A stretch of 64,000 nt of DNA, from assembly GCA_949840915.1 (NCBI GenBank), contig CATKXY010000012.1, forward strand, positions 1 to 64,000. The letters run 5' to 3'. The notes beneath the pieces were generated by a model that saw only the letters and a list, made by a program, of their open reading frames with translations, was not told the origin of the DNA and made no database searches. Numbering within the stretch: the first letter of the stretch is position 1; each line of letters begins with the position of its first letter. This DNA comes from an uncultured Lachnospiraceae bacterium (lineage in GTDB: Bacteria > Bacillota > Clostridia > Lachnospirales > Lachnospiraceae). Shown piece after piece: positions 28,124-37,685 of the stretch. The translations under genes and the position numbers were made by a program.

Positions 28124-31100
28124 ATGAAATTCAAAAGAATATTCGGAGTTCTTCTGGCGGCGGTGCTGGCGGCTGAATCTCTGCCCCAGACTGCTGTGGC
28201 ACGGGCGGCAGGGTCCGCAGAGCAAATACAGATATCGGAGGAAGCGTTCGGGACGGACGCAGAGGACGCTTCTTTCGGGGGAGTGGATGTAGGGCTTGAG
28301 ATTCGGACCGCGTCCGTAGAGAGCGAAGCCGGCGTTTATCAGGAGGGCGCTTTCGGCGTACTTGGCGGAGAACCGTACCGGGATGAGTTGCAGACGCTTC
28401 CGTTTGCAGCGGAGCAGGATTTGTCCGCTGCAGAGGAATATTTGTATCAGCAGTTGCTGGCAAGAAAACAATCCATCGATCTGAGTGCGTACAATATAAC
28501 GGTATCTCAGGTGCGCGCGTTTGTGTTCGGCGTGATCAATGATCATCCCGATCTGTATTTTGTCAGGAGCGGCTTCCGATATTCCTACAGCGGGGACCGC
28601 GTGTTCAGCGTTACGGTGGAGTATCTGGAAGGCTGCGACGACGAGGCGTTTCAGAGTGCGCTGAGCGATGCGCTGTCGGCAGTTGACGAGAGGATGACCG
28701 ATCTGGAGAAAGCTCTCGCACTGCATGATTATCTGGTGGTAAACTGTGAGTATGATTATGAGAACTATCTGAACGACTCCATCTCAACGTATTCCTATTC
28801 CGCTTACGGCGCGCTGGTGGACAGGATGGCGGTGTGTCAGGGATATGCGCTGGCCTATAAGCTGTTGTGCAACAGAGCCGGCATCGAGTGCTATATGGTG
28901 AGCAGCCAAAAGATGAACCATGCATGGAATCTGATCCGGCTGGATGAAAGTTACTATCAGGTGGATACCACTTGGGATGACCCCGTGTGGGACAGTCTGG
29001 GGCTGGTAAGACATACGAATATGTTTGTGAGCGACGAGGCATTCGGTCAGAATCATTATGACTGGACGATCACAAGCGGAAGCGAGACAGTGGATCTCAA
29101 AGCGGAGGACAGCCGTTATGATGAAGCGTTCTGGGTGGATTGCGATTCGCCGCTGATTCTGGCCGACGGTATGTGCTATTATATCGGCAGTGACGACAGC
29201 TCCGGATACCGTACCGGCTACGGCATCCGTAAGAGGAGTATGTCCGATCTGACTGCTCCGTCGTCCGTGATTCTGGAAAGTATCGGCATATGGCCCAGCA
29301 GTGGAGGAGGATATTGGAACGGCGCCTATTCGGGGTTGTTTCGTGTGGGGGACAGACTGTATTATAATACGGCCTATAAAATCTGCAGTATTTCCATGGA
29401 GGGCGGTGAGCCGAGAGATGAGACGGCGGATCTGACTTCCGACGGCGCTTATGTCTACGGCAGCGCTTTGTGCCAGTGGAAGGTATTGTATGTGCTGCAC
29501 AAGTCGCCGTCCAAAAGTGAGAAAGAGACTGTATTAGAGGCAAGCGTTGACCTCGGTAAAAGGGAATTGAACGCTCCCGTTTTCGATCCGGGATCGGGTA
29601 CCATCGATAAGGGAGAGAGCGTGAGTCTCAAGGCGGCAAGAGGGAAAATTTACTATACGATCAATGGGGAGACGCCTGCGGTCACGGCGGAGCATACCAG
29701 ATTGTACACGGCTCCCATCACCGTTGACCGCGATATGACGATCAAGGCCGTCGCTGTATCGGATATGCCGGAGTATGCGGACAGTAAGGTTGCGGAGGCA
29801 CAGTATACAGCCTGTACCAATCAGTTGATTCTGGCGTCTGCATCTTTGATGCTGGTGAAGGGCGATACAAAAACGCTGGATATTGTGCAGCTTCCCACCA
29901 TGAAAACAGCGGAGGATATTGTCTGGGAATCCTCGGATCCGAGTGTGGCGTCCGTGGATGATAAGGGTTTGATCAGTGCACTGGAGGCGGGCACGGCCAC
30001 CGTGACGGCCACGGCGGCGGATCATAAGGACCGTCCGGTCACGGCGCAGTGTGAGGTCCGGGTGGCGGCATCATCTGACGACGTGAGGTACCGCGTTGTC
30101 TTTGAGGGATGGAACGGCCGTGTGGTCAAGAGCGAAGAGGTTGCAGCCGGAGGCAGCGCCAGCGCTCCCGATATTGTGGCTCCCGAGGGTTATGAGTTTA
30201 CCGGATGGGATGGCAGCTATGAGAATATCCGGCAGGATACAGTCATAAGGGCGCAGTATCGGGCCGTGAAATATACCATTGTCTATGAGACGGGCGGAGG
30301 CCTGAATGCCGCGGATAATCCTGCGGAGTATACCATAGAGACACAGAACATTATCCTGCAGCCCGCTTATGGCAGAGCAGGCTTTGCGTTTGCGGGTTGG
30401 TACAGGGATGAAGCTCTCACGGAAGGACCGGTCACTGTGATAGAAAAGGGCAGTACGGGAGACCTTACGCTTTTTGCGCGGTGGAGGGACGAGAGAGGTC
30501 TGTGGCTTAAGTCCGAGGGTGCCGATGAGGATTATGTCATTGCGGATCAGTTCTACACCGGAAAGGCAGTCAAGCCCGCGGTGGAGGTCTATTACGGAGA
30601 CACACTCTTAAAAGCAGGCGCGGATTACAGTATCAGCTATAAGAACAATACCGCGGCCAATCATCTGGAGACGGATGTAGAACAGGCAAAGGCGCCCATG
30701 GTCATGATCCGGGGAAAGGGTAATTATACCGGAACCATTTATAAGACCTTTAAGATTCTGCGCAAGAATATTGCAGACGAGGATATTCAGAGCGATAATC
30801 CGGCGGCAGTCTGCAGCGGCAGGGAAATCAGGATCAAACCCGTACTGAAGTGGAACGGGAAAAAATTGTCTGACAAAAAGGATTTTACCGTGGAGTATCC
30901 GGAGCCGGGCACCCGCGGCGAGGACGGCTTGGGCAGCTATCCCGATGCCGGCGCCTATGCAGTTCAGATAAAGGGATGCGGCAGTTTTACCGGAACGAGG
31001 ACGCTGATCCTGACTATCGCGGATCCCGGGACGGAGATTTTGATGGGCAGGGTCAAGGCTGCCAAAATACCGGATCAGTCTTACACAGGCCAGCCCGTGG

Positions 31101-32347
31101 TGTTTGACGAAAGTCTGTTGGCGCTGTCATATCAGAAGGAGTCCCTGGTATTTGGCCAGGACTATACGGCGGAGCTCGCTGCAGGCGACGACGGAATATC
31201 GGTAGGCACCCACTCTGTGATCCTGACCGGCAGGGGAAAGTATGTGGGTGAGAAGAGAGTGGTCTTCCGGATCAAAGGAATCCCTATGAGTACCGCCCGG
31301 ATAGACATGGCTCCTTCTCTCGTCTACAGCGGTGAGGCCCTGGAACTGGACTGCGGGGCGGTGGAGGGAGCGGCCGACCGGCTTGTGATCACGGACCGGG
31401 AGGGCAGGCGGCTTGCGGAAGGCAGGGATTTTACGCTGTCTTACAGCAATAACCGCAATGTGGGAACCGCCAAGCTCAAAATTACGGGTGTGGGACGCTA
31501 CAGCGGTTCCGTGACGAAATCCTTCAAGATCACAGCCTATCCGTTAAGCGAGGGAAGTGCCGGAATCACAGCCGGATTTGCAGGAGGAAACACGATACAG
31601 CCCTACGAGGCGGGCGGCGCAAAGCCGAAGGTAAGAATCACTTTCCGGGGCAGAGAGCTGGCGGAGGGAACGGATTACACACTGAGTTATGCCAACAATA
31701 CTTCCGTCACGGAAGCGGGGAGCAAAGAGCCTGTCGTCACCGTGAAGGGAAAGAAGAATTTCTCCGGCAGCAGGAGCCTGACTTTCCGCATCTCCAGACA
31801 AAGTCTATCCGAGGCCTCCGTGTATGCGCCGGATCTGGAGGAGAATGCCAAAGCCGGGAAATTTATGAGCAAACCCGTGCTCACAGATCGAAACGGAAAA
31901 AAACTGAGGGCGGGAACCGATTATGAGAAGACCTTTGTCTATCTGGATGAGAACGGAACTGAATTAAAGAAAGCAGACACAGTGCCGGCCGGTTCCGTGG
32001 TGACTGTGGTGATAACCGGAAAAGGCAATTATACGGGAACGGCCCGGACCACCTTCCGCATTGTCTCTAAGGGAAGGAATCTCTCCAAGGCATCGGTAAA
32101 GATAAACCGGAAGATTTATTATACCGGGGAGAAGATCACGCTGTCGAAGGCGGATATCACAGTGAAGATTGGAAAAACGGAGCTTTCGGAGTCGGATTAT
32201 GAGATCGTGGAAAGCAGTTATGTCAATAATCTGAAGAAGGGAAGCGCCAGGGTCACCATCCGGGGAAAAGGAGAATACGGAGGGACCAGGCAGGTGAAAT
32301 TCAGTATCCTCTCGCAGGTCATGAAATGGTGGGAGAAGCTGCTTTAA
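28124..32347 (+). CDS. Large secreted transglutaminase-like protein with Ig-like repeats
   Basis: 1407 aa with an N-terminal signal peptide ending near AVARAAG. Residues about 195-295 form a transglutaminase/protease-like domain: Cys in MAVCQGYA, His in MNHAWNL, Asp in VDTTWDD. Then come a chitobiase C-terminal-type segment (IYYTINGETPAVTAEHT), a Big2 bacterial Ig-like domain (VWESSDPSVASVDDKGLISA), two InlB-B-like repeats (EFTGWDG; FAFAGWYRDEALTEGP), and about seven divergent repeats of 80-95 residues with the consensus YTG, G-x-DYT, SYxNN and GKGNYTGT. No LPXTG or membrane anchor is visible, so it is released or held non-covalently. GAGGGAG 9 bp before ATG 28124 supports the start. It is the last gene of the two-component operon and may modify or crosslink cell-surface protein. 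Confidence 0.9.
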   Translation: MKFKRIFGVLLAAVLAAESLPQTAVARAAGSAEQIQISEEAFGTDAEDASFGGVDVGLEIRTASVESEAGVYQEGAFGVLGGEPYRDELQTLPFAAEQDLSAAEEYLYQQLLARKQSIDLSAYNITVSQVRAFVFGVINDHPDLYFVRSGFRYSYSGDRVFSVTVEYLEGCDDEAFQSALSDALSAVDERMTDLEKALALHDYLVVNCEYDYENYLNDSISTYSYSAYGALVDRMAVCQGYALAYKLLCNRAGIECYMVSSQKMNHAWNLIRLDESYYQVDTTWDDPVWDSLGLVRHTNMFVSDEAFGQNHYDWTITSGSETVDLKAEDSRYDEAFWVDCDSPLILADGMCYYIGSDDSSGYRTGYGIRKRSMSDLTAPSSVILESIGIWPSSGGGYWNGAYSGLFRVGDRLYYNTAYKICSISMEGGEPRDETADLTSDGAYVYGSALCQWKVLYVLHKSPSKSEKETVLEASVDLGKRELNAPVFDPGSGTIDKGESVSLKAARGKIYYTINGETPAVTAEHTRLYTAPITVDRDMTIKAVAVSDMPEYADSKVAEAQYTACTNQLILASASLMLVKGDTKTLDIVQLPTMKTAEDIVWESSDPSVASVDDKGLISALEAGTATVTATAADHKDRPVTAQCEVRVAASSDDVRYRVVFEGWNGRVVKSEEVAAGGSASAPDIVAPEGYEFTGWDGSYENIRQDTVIRAQYRAVKYTIVYETGGGLNAADNPAEYTIETQNIILQPAYGRAGFAFAGWYRDEALTEGPVTVIEKGSTGDLTLFARWRDERGLWLKSEGADEDYVIADQFYTGKAVKPAVEVYYGDTLLKAGADYSISYKNNTAANHLETDVEQAKAPMVMIRGKGNYTGTIYKTFKILRKNIADEDIQSDNPAAVCSGREIRIKPVLKWNGKKLSDKKDFTVEYPEPGTRGEDGLGSYPDAGAYAVQIKGCGSFTGTRTLILTIADPGTEILMGRVKAAKIPDQSYTGQPVVFDESLLALSYQKESLVFGQDYTAELAAGDDGISVGTHSVILTGRGKYVGEKRVVFRIKGIPMSTARIDMAPSLVYSGEALELDCGAVEGAADRLVITDREGRRLAEGRDFTLSYSNNRNVGTAKLKITGVGRYSGSVTKSFKITAYPLSEGSAGITAGFAGGNTIQPYEAGGAKPKVRITFRGRELAEGTDYTLSYANNTSVTEAGSKEPVVTVKGKKNFSGSRSLTFRISRQSLSEASVYAPDLEENAKAGKFMSKPVLTDRNGKKLRAGTDYEKTFVYLDENGTELKKADTVPAGSVVTVVITGKGNYTGTARTTFRIVSKGRNLSKASVKINRKIYYTGEKITLSKADITVKIGKTELSESDYEIVESSYVNNLKKGSARVTIRGKGEYGGTRQVKFSILSQVMKWWEKLL

Positions 32348-32391
32348 GATGTGCGGCGTCAAAACAGTGTGCCGGAGATGTATATCAGTAG

Positions 32392-32421
32392 TTGTACGAA
32401 TATTCCGAAGTGTGTTATAAT
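32392..32421 (+). promoter_or_regulatory. Predicted promoter for trpS
   Basis: TTGTAC (32392-32397), 18 bp, perfect TATAAT (32416-32421). Only about 30 nt remain before the start codon, too little for a T-box leader. Confidence 0.65.
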
Positions 32422-32458
32422 ACCTGTATTTGAATACAAGGCAGATGGGAGTAAATAT

Positions 32459-33547
32459 ATGGATAAAATCATTTTGACCGGAGACAGACCCACCGGGAGA
32501 CTGCATGTGGGACATTATGCAGGTTCTCTGCGCAGACGTGTGGAGCTGCAGAATTCCGGGGAGTATCAGAAGACATTTATCATGATCGCAGACGCGCAGG
32601 CGCTTACCGATAATATCGAAAATCCTGAGAAGGTGCGTCAGAATATTATAGAGGTGGCGCTGGATTATATGTCCTGCGGGCTTGATCCCGAGAAATCTAC
32701 TTTATTTATTCAGTCTCAGATATCCGAGCTGTGTGAGCTGACCTTTTATTATATGGATCTGGTGACTGTTGCCAGGCTGCAGCGCAATCCCACTGTGAAG
32801 AGTGAGATTCAGATGCGCAATTTTGAGGCGAGCATACCGGTGGGATTTTTCACCTATCCCATCAGCCAGGCTGCCGATATCACGGCGTTTAAGGCGACTA
32901 CGGTGCCGGTGGGCGGCGACCAGCTTCCCATGATCGAGCAGACAAGGGAGATCGTCCATAAATTCAATACGGTATATGAGCCCGTGTTGGTGGAGCCCAA
33001 GGCGCTTCTTCCCGAGAATGAGGCGTGTCAGCGCCTGCCCGGTATTGACGGTAAGGCAAAGATGAGCAAATCTCTGGGAAACTGTATCTATCTGGCGGAT
33101 ACCGCCGATGAGGTGCGCACCAAGATCATGAGTATGTATACGGATCCTCTGCATCTGCAGGTGAGCGATCCCGGCCATCTGGAGGGCAATACGGTATTTA
33201 CTTATCTGGATGCGTTCTGCAAGGATGAGCATTTTGAGCGCTATCTTCCTGATTATGCCAATCTCGATGAATTGAAGGCACATTATCAGAGAGGGGGCCT
33301 GGGCGATGTGAAGGTCAAGAAATTCCTGAACAATGTGATGCAGGAGACCTTAGAGCCCATCCGCAATCGCAGAAAGGAGCTGGAAAAGGATATTCCGGCT
33401 GTCTATGAGATTCTGAAAAAGGGCAGTGACGCTGCCAGAGAGACGGCTGCGCAGACGCTGTCGGATGTGAAGTCCGCCATGCGGATTAATTACTTTGAGG
33501 ATGCGGAGCTGATTCGTGCCCAGAGCGAGAGGTATGAAGGGCAGTAA
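32459..33547 (+). CDS. trpS: Tryptophanyl-tRNA synthetase
   Basis: 362 aa. A class I aminoacyl-tRNA synthetase that charges tRNA-Trp. The HIGH-type motif reads HVGH (residues 16-19) after TGDRPTGRL, and the KMSKS loop is intact at about 201-205 in KMSKSLGN. The DxxQ substrate motif region ([14 protein letters not shown]) is present. Length is close to the usual 330-360. ATG 32459 is preferred over upstream ATGs because those lie within or before the promoter; TGGGAG precedes it. It is followed 19 bp later by a membrane-anchored gene that may share the transcript. Confidence 0.97.
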   Translation: MDKIILTGDRPTGRLHVGHYAGSLRRRVELQNSGEYQKTFIMIADAQALTDNIENPEKVRQNIIEVALDYMSCGLDPEKSTLFIQSQISELCELTFYYMDLVTVARLQRNPTVKSEIQMRNFEASIPVGFFTYPISQAADITAFKATTVPVGGDQLPMIEQTREIVHKFNTVYEPVLVEPKALLPENEACQRLPGIDGKAKMSKSLGNCIYLADTADEVRTKIMSMYTDPLHLQVSDPGHLEGNTVFTYLDAFCKDEHFERYLPDYANLDELKAHYQRGGLGDVKVKKFLNNVMQETLEPIRNRRKELEKDIPAVYEILKKGSDAARETAAQTLSDVKSAMRINYFEDAELIRAQSERYEGQ

Positions 33548-33566
33548 AGTATGGGAGTAGATCAGG

Positions 33567-34676
33567 ATGAGCGATAAGAAAAAGACTCTGGGCGGGCTTG
33601 TGGCTGCGGTGATTTTGCTGGCGGTGATCGCGGGCGTGGCCGGTGGCGTGTGGTGGCTTACAGGAGTATTTGCAGAGAGTGGAGCTGAGGAGCCGGGAGT
33701 ACCGTCTTCCGGGCTGATCTATCTTTACGGAGAGGAGCACGGGAGACAGGCAATTCTGGAGCGTGAGGCCGAAATCTGGAATACGCATTATCATGAGGAC
33801 GGTATGCGGGATCTGTTTGTGGAACTCCCCTATTATACTGCGGAATGGCTGAATCTCTGGATGCAGGCGGACAACGATGAGATTCTGGAGACGATTTATT
33901 CGGATTGGGACGGGACGGCTGTGCATGTCCAGGAGACTCTGGAGTTTTATCAGCGTATCAAGAGAGACTGTCCGGAGACTGTTTTCCATGGAACGGATGT
34001 AGGACATCAGTATGAATCCACCGGAGCGCGGTATCTGGAATATCTCGTGTCCTTGGGACAGGAGGATTCTGAACGGTATCTGCTGGCTCAGGAAAGTATC
34101 GAGCAGGGCAGGCACTATTATAAACGTGCGGACAATTCCTACCGCGAGACAAAGATGACAGAAAATTTTGTGCGGGAATTTGACAGACTGGACGGCCGGG
34201 ATGTGATGGGAATTTATGGGTCTGCCCACACCGGTACGGAGGCCATGGAGTATTCTGAGGGCAGGATTCCCTGTATGGCCAATCAGCTGAAGCAACGCTA
34301 TGGGGATGCACTGTACTCTGAGAATCTGAGCTTGTCTGTCCGCAGTGATGTGGAGGCTGAGCGGACGGATGTGATCAAGGTTGGCGGGAAGGAGTATGAG
34401 GCCGCCTATTTTGGGGCAATGGATTTGTCCTGGTTTTCGGAGGATATACAGTACAGGGAATTCTGGCGGCTGGAAGACGCGTATGATGAATTTAAGGATA
34501 AAGCCGCAACCGGAAATGTGCTGCCCTATGACAACTATCCCATGGAGGTGCAGGAGGGACAGATTTTTGTCATTGATTATCATTTTACGGACGGGTCAAC
34601 GGTGAGAGAGCTTCACCGCGCCGACGGGAGCACCTGGCAGGGAAACCCGGCCACGGTGCAGTTTCAGGAGGATTGA
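33567..34676 (+). CDS. Membrane-anchored Tiki/TraB/EreA-superfamily-like protein
   Basis: 369 aa with one N-terminal membrane anchor (about 9-32) and an extracellular body. Residues about 50-56 read YLYGEEHG, followed by an ELP segment and, at about 215-222, IYGSAHTG. This spacing of a Glu-x-His near the start and a second Gly-x-x-His later resembles the erythromycin-esterase/ChaN/TraB/Tiki superfamily, whose members are metal-dependent hydrolases or metal-binding proteins. The assignment is by motif pattern only. A C-terminal beta-rich part (about 265-369) is of unknown type. The 3' end overlaps the convergent MATE gene by 13 bp. Confidence 0.6.
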   Translation: MSDKKKTLGGLVAAVILLAVIAGVAGGVWWLTGVFAESGAEEPGVPSSGLIYLYGEEHGRQAILEREAEIWNTHYHEDGMRDLFVELPYYTAEWLNLWMQADNDEILETIYSDWDGTAVHVQETLEFYQRIKRDCPETVFHGTDVGHQYESTGARYLEYLVSLGQEDSERYLLAQESIEQGRHYYKRADNSYRETKMTENFVREFDRLDGRDVMGIYGSAHTGTEAMEYSEGRIPCMANQLKQRYGDALYSENLSLSVRSDVEAERTDVIKVGGKEYEAAYFGAMDLSWFSEDIQYREFWRLEDAYDEFKDKAATGNVLPYDNYPMEVQEGQIFVIDYHFTDGSTVRELHRADGSTWQGNPATVQFQED

Positions 34677-36007
34677 GGCGTCTTCCTGTAGATTCGGATG
34701 AAATATAGAATCTCCGCAACCGCGGTCAGAGACCAGGAGCAGACGTAGAGCAGATACAGTGACTCAAGCGTGTGAAAACGGGCAAAAACTGTGTAGATCC
34801 ATACGATTCGGAATACGCAGGAGCCCAGTATGACCATTACAGTGGGAACGGCAGTTTTTCCCAGACCGCGGGAGGCGGCGAGGGAACAGTCCATAAATGC
34901 GGATACGCCGTAGGAGAGCGCCATCACGGAGAGCCGGGTGGTACCGGAGGCAATCACGCCCTGTTCGCTGGTGAACAGGGAGAGGAAGGGATGACGGAAG
35001 ACATACAGGCCCACGCCCAGCAGGATGCCCACCGAGAACGAATACAAGAGGCAGATCAGATAACTTTTTCTGATTCTGTCTTTTTTGTCTGCGCCGAGAT
35101 TCTGAGCAATAAAGCTTGTGCAGGCAGTATAGAAGGCCGCCATCATATCGTAGACCAGCGGGTCCGCGTTGGCTGCGGCAGAATTGCCCTCCACTACAAC
35201 ATGATCAAAGGAATTGACGCTTGTCTGCACAAAGAGATTGGCCACGGCAAAAATGGCATACTGCAGGGCGCAGGGGATGCCGATGTGCAGGATGCGTGCG
35301 GCCTTATCCGTGCAAATGCGAAGACAATCCGGGCGAAGTCCGAAATCCTCCTGTGTCCGAAACAGCAGGCGGAGGATCAAAGCGGCGGACAGATACTGCG
35401 AAAGGACGCTGGCCAGCGCCACGCCTTTTACGTCCATATGGCACACGATCACAAAAAAGAGGTTCAGCGCGATGTTGACGACTCCGGCGAAGCTCAGATA
35501 GTACAGCGGACGTCTGGTGTCTCCCGCCGCACTCAGCACCGCGTTGCCGAAATTGTACAATGCCAGGGCGGGCATGCCCAGCAGATAGATGCGCAGATAG
35601 ATCACGGCGTCCCGGATCAGTTCATCTTTGGTGTGCATAAAGGTGAGAATACCGTCGGAAAAGGCGATGCCGAGTATGGCGATGGCGGCGCCGGAGGCCA
35701 GACAGATGATGACGGCGGTATGTACGGTCTCCCGCAGGTCGTCTTTGTTTCGGGAGCCGATATACAGGGCGGTCATGGAGTTGACACCGCCGGCCAGACC
35801 GATGAGCACGCCCGTGAACAGCGTGATCAGAATGCTGGTGGAGCCCACGGCGCCCAGGGCGATGGGGCCGGCAAATTTGCCTACCACCGCCACGTCCGAC
35901 AGATTAAAAACCACCTGTAATATATTGGAGAACATAAGCGGAACGCTGTAAAATAAAATTTTTTTCCACAGAGAACCGCTGCAGAGATCCATTTCGTAAG
36001 TTTTCAT
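34664..36007 (-). CDS. MATE-family multidrug/metabolite efflux transporter
   Basis: 447 aa, the family's usual length, with twelve predicted membrane helices. MATE proteins export cationic drugs or metabolites using sodium or proton gradients. Characteristic parts are FYSVPLMFSNILQVVFNLSD near the start, GFGNAVLSAAGDTRRP-like text (YNFGNAVLSAAGDTRRPLYY) mid-protein, and the mirrored second half. ATG 36007 is chosen because AAAGGAAA lies 7 bp upstream; an in-frame ATG at 36031 is possible. The reading frame extends further upstream but crosses the promoter. Probably regulated by a factor binding the inverted repeat beside its promoter. Confidence 0.93.
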   Translation of the reverse strand: MKTYEMDLCSGSLWKKILFYSVPLMFSNILQVVFNLSDVAVVGKFAGPIALGAVGSTSILITLFTGVLIGLAGGVNSMTALYIGSRNKDDLRETVHTAVIICLASGAAIAILGIAFSDGILTFMHTKDELIRDAVIYLRIYLLGMPALALYNFGNAVLSAAGDTRRPLYYLSFAGVVNIALNLFFVIVCHMDVKGVALASVLSQYLSAALILRLLFRTQEDFGLRPDCLRICTDKAARILHIGIPCALQYAIFAVANLFVQTSVNSFDHVVVEGNSAAANADPLVYDMMAAFYTACTSFIAQNLGADKKDRIRKSYLICLLYSFSVGILLGVGLYVFRHPFLSLFTSEQGVIASGTTRLSVMALSYGVSAFMDCSLAASRGLGKTAVPTVMVILGSCVFRIVWIYTVFARFHTLESLYLLYVCSWSLTAVAEILYFIRIYRKTPQSS

Positions 36008-36050
36008 GTGAGTTTCCTTTTGTTTTACCATAATGTATAGTGCATCTACT

Positions 36051-36078
36051 ATCATACACCGGAAATGTAAAATTTCAA
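36051..36078 (-). promoter_or_regulatory. Predicted promoter and adjacent operator for the MATE gene
   Basis: On the minus strand TTGAAA (36078-36073), 16 bp, TATGAT (36056-36051). Immediately downstream, ATAGT/ACTAT form an inverted repeat at 36037-36052, a candidate repressor site. Confidence 0.5.
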
Positions 36079-36121
36079 GTGCAAACAGCCGTCGGAAAGG
36101 ATTATTTTCAACAGATCCCCT

Positions 36122-36150
36122 TTGTGGCAGATGGAACAGTATGGTATAAT
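36122..36150 (+). promoter_or_regulatory. Predicted promoter for rarA
   Basis: TTGTGG (36122-36127), 17 bp, perfect TATAAT (36145-36150), about 40 bp upstream of the start codon. Confidence 0.55.
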
Positions 36151-36190
36151 TTAGCCATATTGAAGAGATGATTGGGGAGAGTAATTGGTT

Positions 36191-37537
36191 ATGGAACAGC
36201 TTAGTTTGTTTGACAATCGAGAGCGGACGGCGCCGCTGGCAAGCCGTTTGCGTCCGAACAATCTGGATGAATATGTGGGACAGCAGCATTTGATCGGGCA
36301 GGGAAAGATACTGAGACAATTGATCGAAAGAGATCAGGTTTCTTCCATGATTTTCTGGGGACCGCCGGGAGTGGGAAAGACCACCCTTGCAAGAATCATT
36401 GCCAGACAGACGCAGGCGGAATTCGTGGAATTCAGTGCGGTGACCAGCGGGATCAAGGAGGTCAAGGAAGTTATGCAGCAGGCGGAGTCCAATCGCAGGA
36501 TGGGAATCAGGACGCTGCTTTTTGCGGATGAGATACATCGGTTTAACAAAGCGCAGCAGGATGCGTTTTTACCCTTTGTGGAAAGGGGAAGTATTATTCT
36601 GGTAGGCGCTACCACAGAGAATCCGTCCTTTGAGATCAACTCTGCGTTGCTTTCCAGATGTAAGGTCTTTATCCTGAAGGCGTTGGAGGAAGCGGATCTG
36701 ACAAGACTTTTGCGGCATGCATTGGACAGTCCCAGAGGATTGGGCAATATGCGGATCGCCATTGAGGATTCTCATCTGAATGCCATTGCGCGATTTGCAA
36801 ACGGAGATGCCAGAACGGCGCTGAACACTCTGGAAATGGCAGTGTTTAACGGACAGATGAAGGAGGACGGCACGATTGTTGTCGACGAGGCGGTGCTTTC
36901 AGAATGTATGAACCGGCGCTCTCTCTTATATGATAAGAACGGCGAGGAACATTATAATCTCATTTCTGCCCTGCATAAATCTATGCGGAACAGTGATCCG
37001 GACGCGGCGGTCTATTGGATGTACCGCATGCTGGATGGCGGAGAGAATCCGCTTTATATCGCAAGGCGTCTGGTTCGTTTTGCCAGTGAGGATATCGGCA
37101 TGGCGGATTCCAACGCGTTACAGGTGGCTGTGGCTGTTTATCAGGCCTGTCATTTCCTTGGAATGCCGGAATGTGACGTACATCTGGCCCATGCAGTGGT
37201 TTACCTGTCCATGGCGCCCAAATCCAATGCGCTTTATCGGGCCTGTCTGTCGGTGAAGGAGGATATCAGGGAGATGCCGGCAGAACCTGTTCCTTTACAG
37301 ATATGTAACGCACCCACAAAGCTTATGGAGGAGCTTGATTACGGAAAAGGTTATATCTATGCACACGATACCAGGGAGAAGCTGTCGGCAATGCAGTGCC
37401 TGCCCGATTCGTTGAAAGCTAAGCGCTATTACGAGCCAACCGATGAAGGGGCAGAAGAACGGGTGAAGGAACAATTAGAGGAGATCCTGAAATGGAAATC
37501 TGAGCATAGACAAGAGGAACATCCTGAAACATTCTGA
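36191..37537 (+). CDS. rarA: Replication-associated recombination protein A (AAA+ ATPase)
   Basis: 448 aa. RarA (MgsA) is a clamp-loader-like AAA+ ATPase acting at stalled replication forks. It opens with MEQLSLF, resembling a sliding-clamp-binding peptide. Walker A is GPPGVGKTT (about 57-65) and Walker B FADEIHRF (about 113). The sensor region GATTENPSFEIN and the C-terminal tetramerisation domain with YWMYRMLDGGENPLYIARR are present. ATG 36191 is used rather than a TTG six bases earlier; GGGAGA precedes it. Confidence 0.96.
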   Translation: MEQLSLFDNRERTAPLASRLRPNNLDEYVGQQHLIGQGKILRQLIERDQVSSMIFWGPPGVGKTTLARIIARQTQAEFVEFSAVTSGIKEVKEVMQQAESNRRMGIRTLLFADEIHRFNKAQQDAFLPFVERGSIILVGATTENPSFEINSALLSRCKVFILKALEEADLTRLLRHALDSPRGLGNMRIAIEDSHLNAIARFANGDARTALNTLEMAVFNGQMKEDGTIVVDEAVLSECMNRRSLLYDKNGEEHYNLISALHKSMRNSDPDAAVYWMYRMLDGGENPLYIARRLVRFASEDIGMADSNALQVAVAVYQACHFLGMPECDVHLAHAVVYLSMAPKSNALYRACLSVKEDIREMPAEPVPLQICNAPTKLMEELDYGKGYIYAHDTREKLSAMQCLPDSLKAKRYYEPTDEGAEERVKEQLEEILKWKSEHRQEEHPETF

Positions 37538-37685
37538 TATCTGCAATCAATTGACGGCTCCTTTTGCCGACACCAATCAAGCTTTGCCGTATAAAAGATG
37601 GTTTCCCGGGGCATGATACCTACCAAAATCTGCATGAACGGCCCGAAAGGCTTTTGGTGCAATGGAGGATGAAAGGAGCTGTCAT

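Noticed and set aside
30520..32330. Tandem DNA repeats in the surface-protein gene
   Set aside because: The Ig-like repeats are similar only at protein level; the DNA has diverged, so they are domains and not a nucleotide repeat array.
32422..32458. T-box leader before trpS
   Set aside because: Only about 30 nt separate the predicted transcription start from the start codon, and there is no T-box or specifier-like structure.
34772..35920. A 382-residue open frame opposite the MATE gene
   Set aside because: His/Gln/Gly-rich translation without domain; the MATE gene on the other strand is clear.
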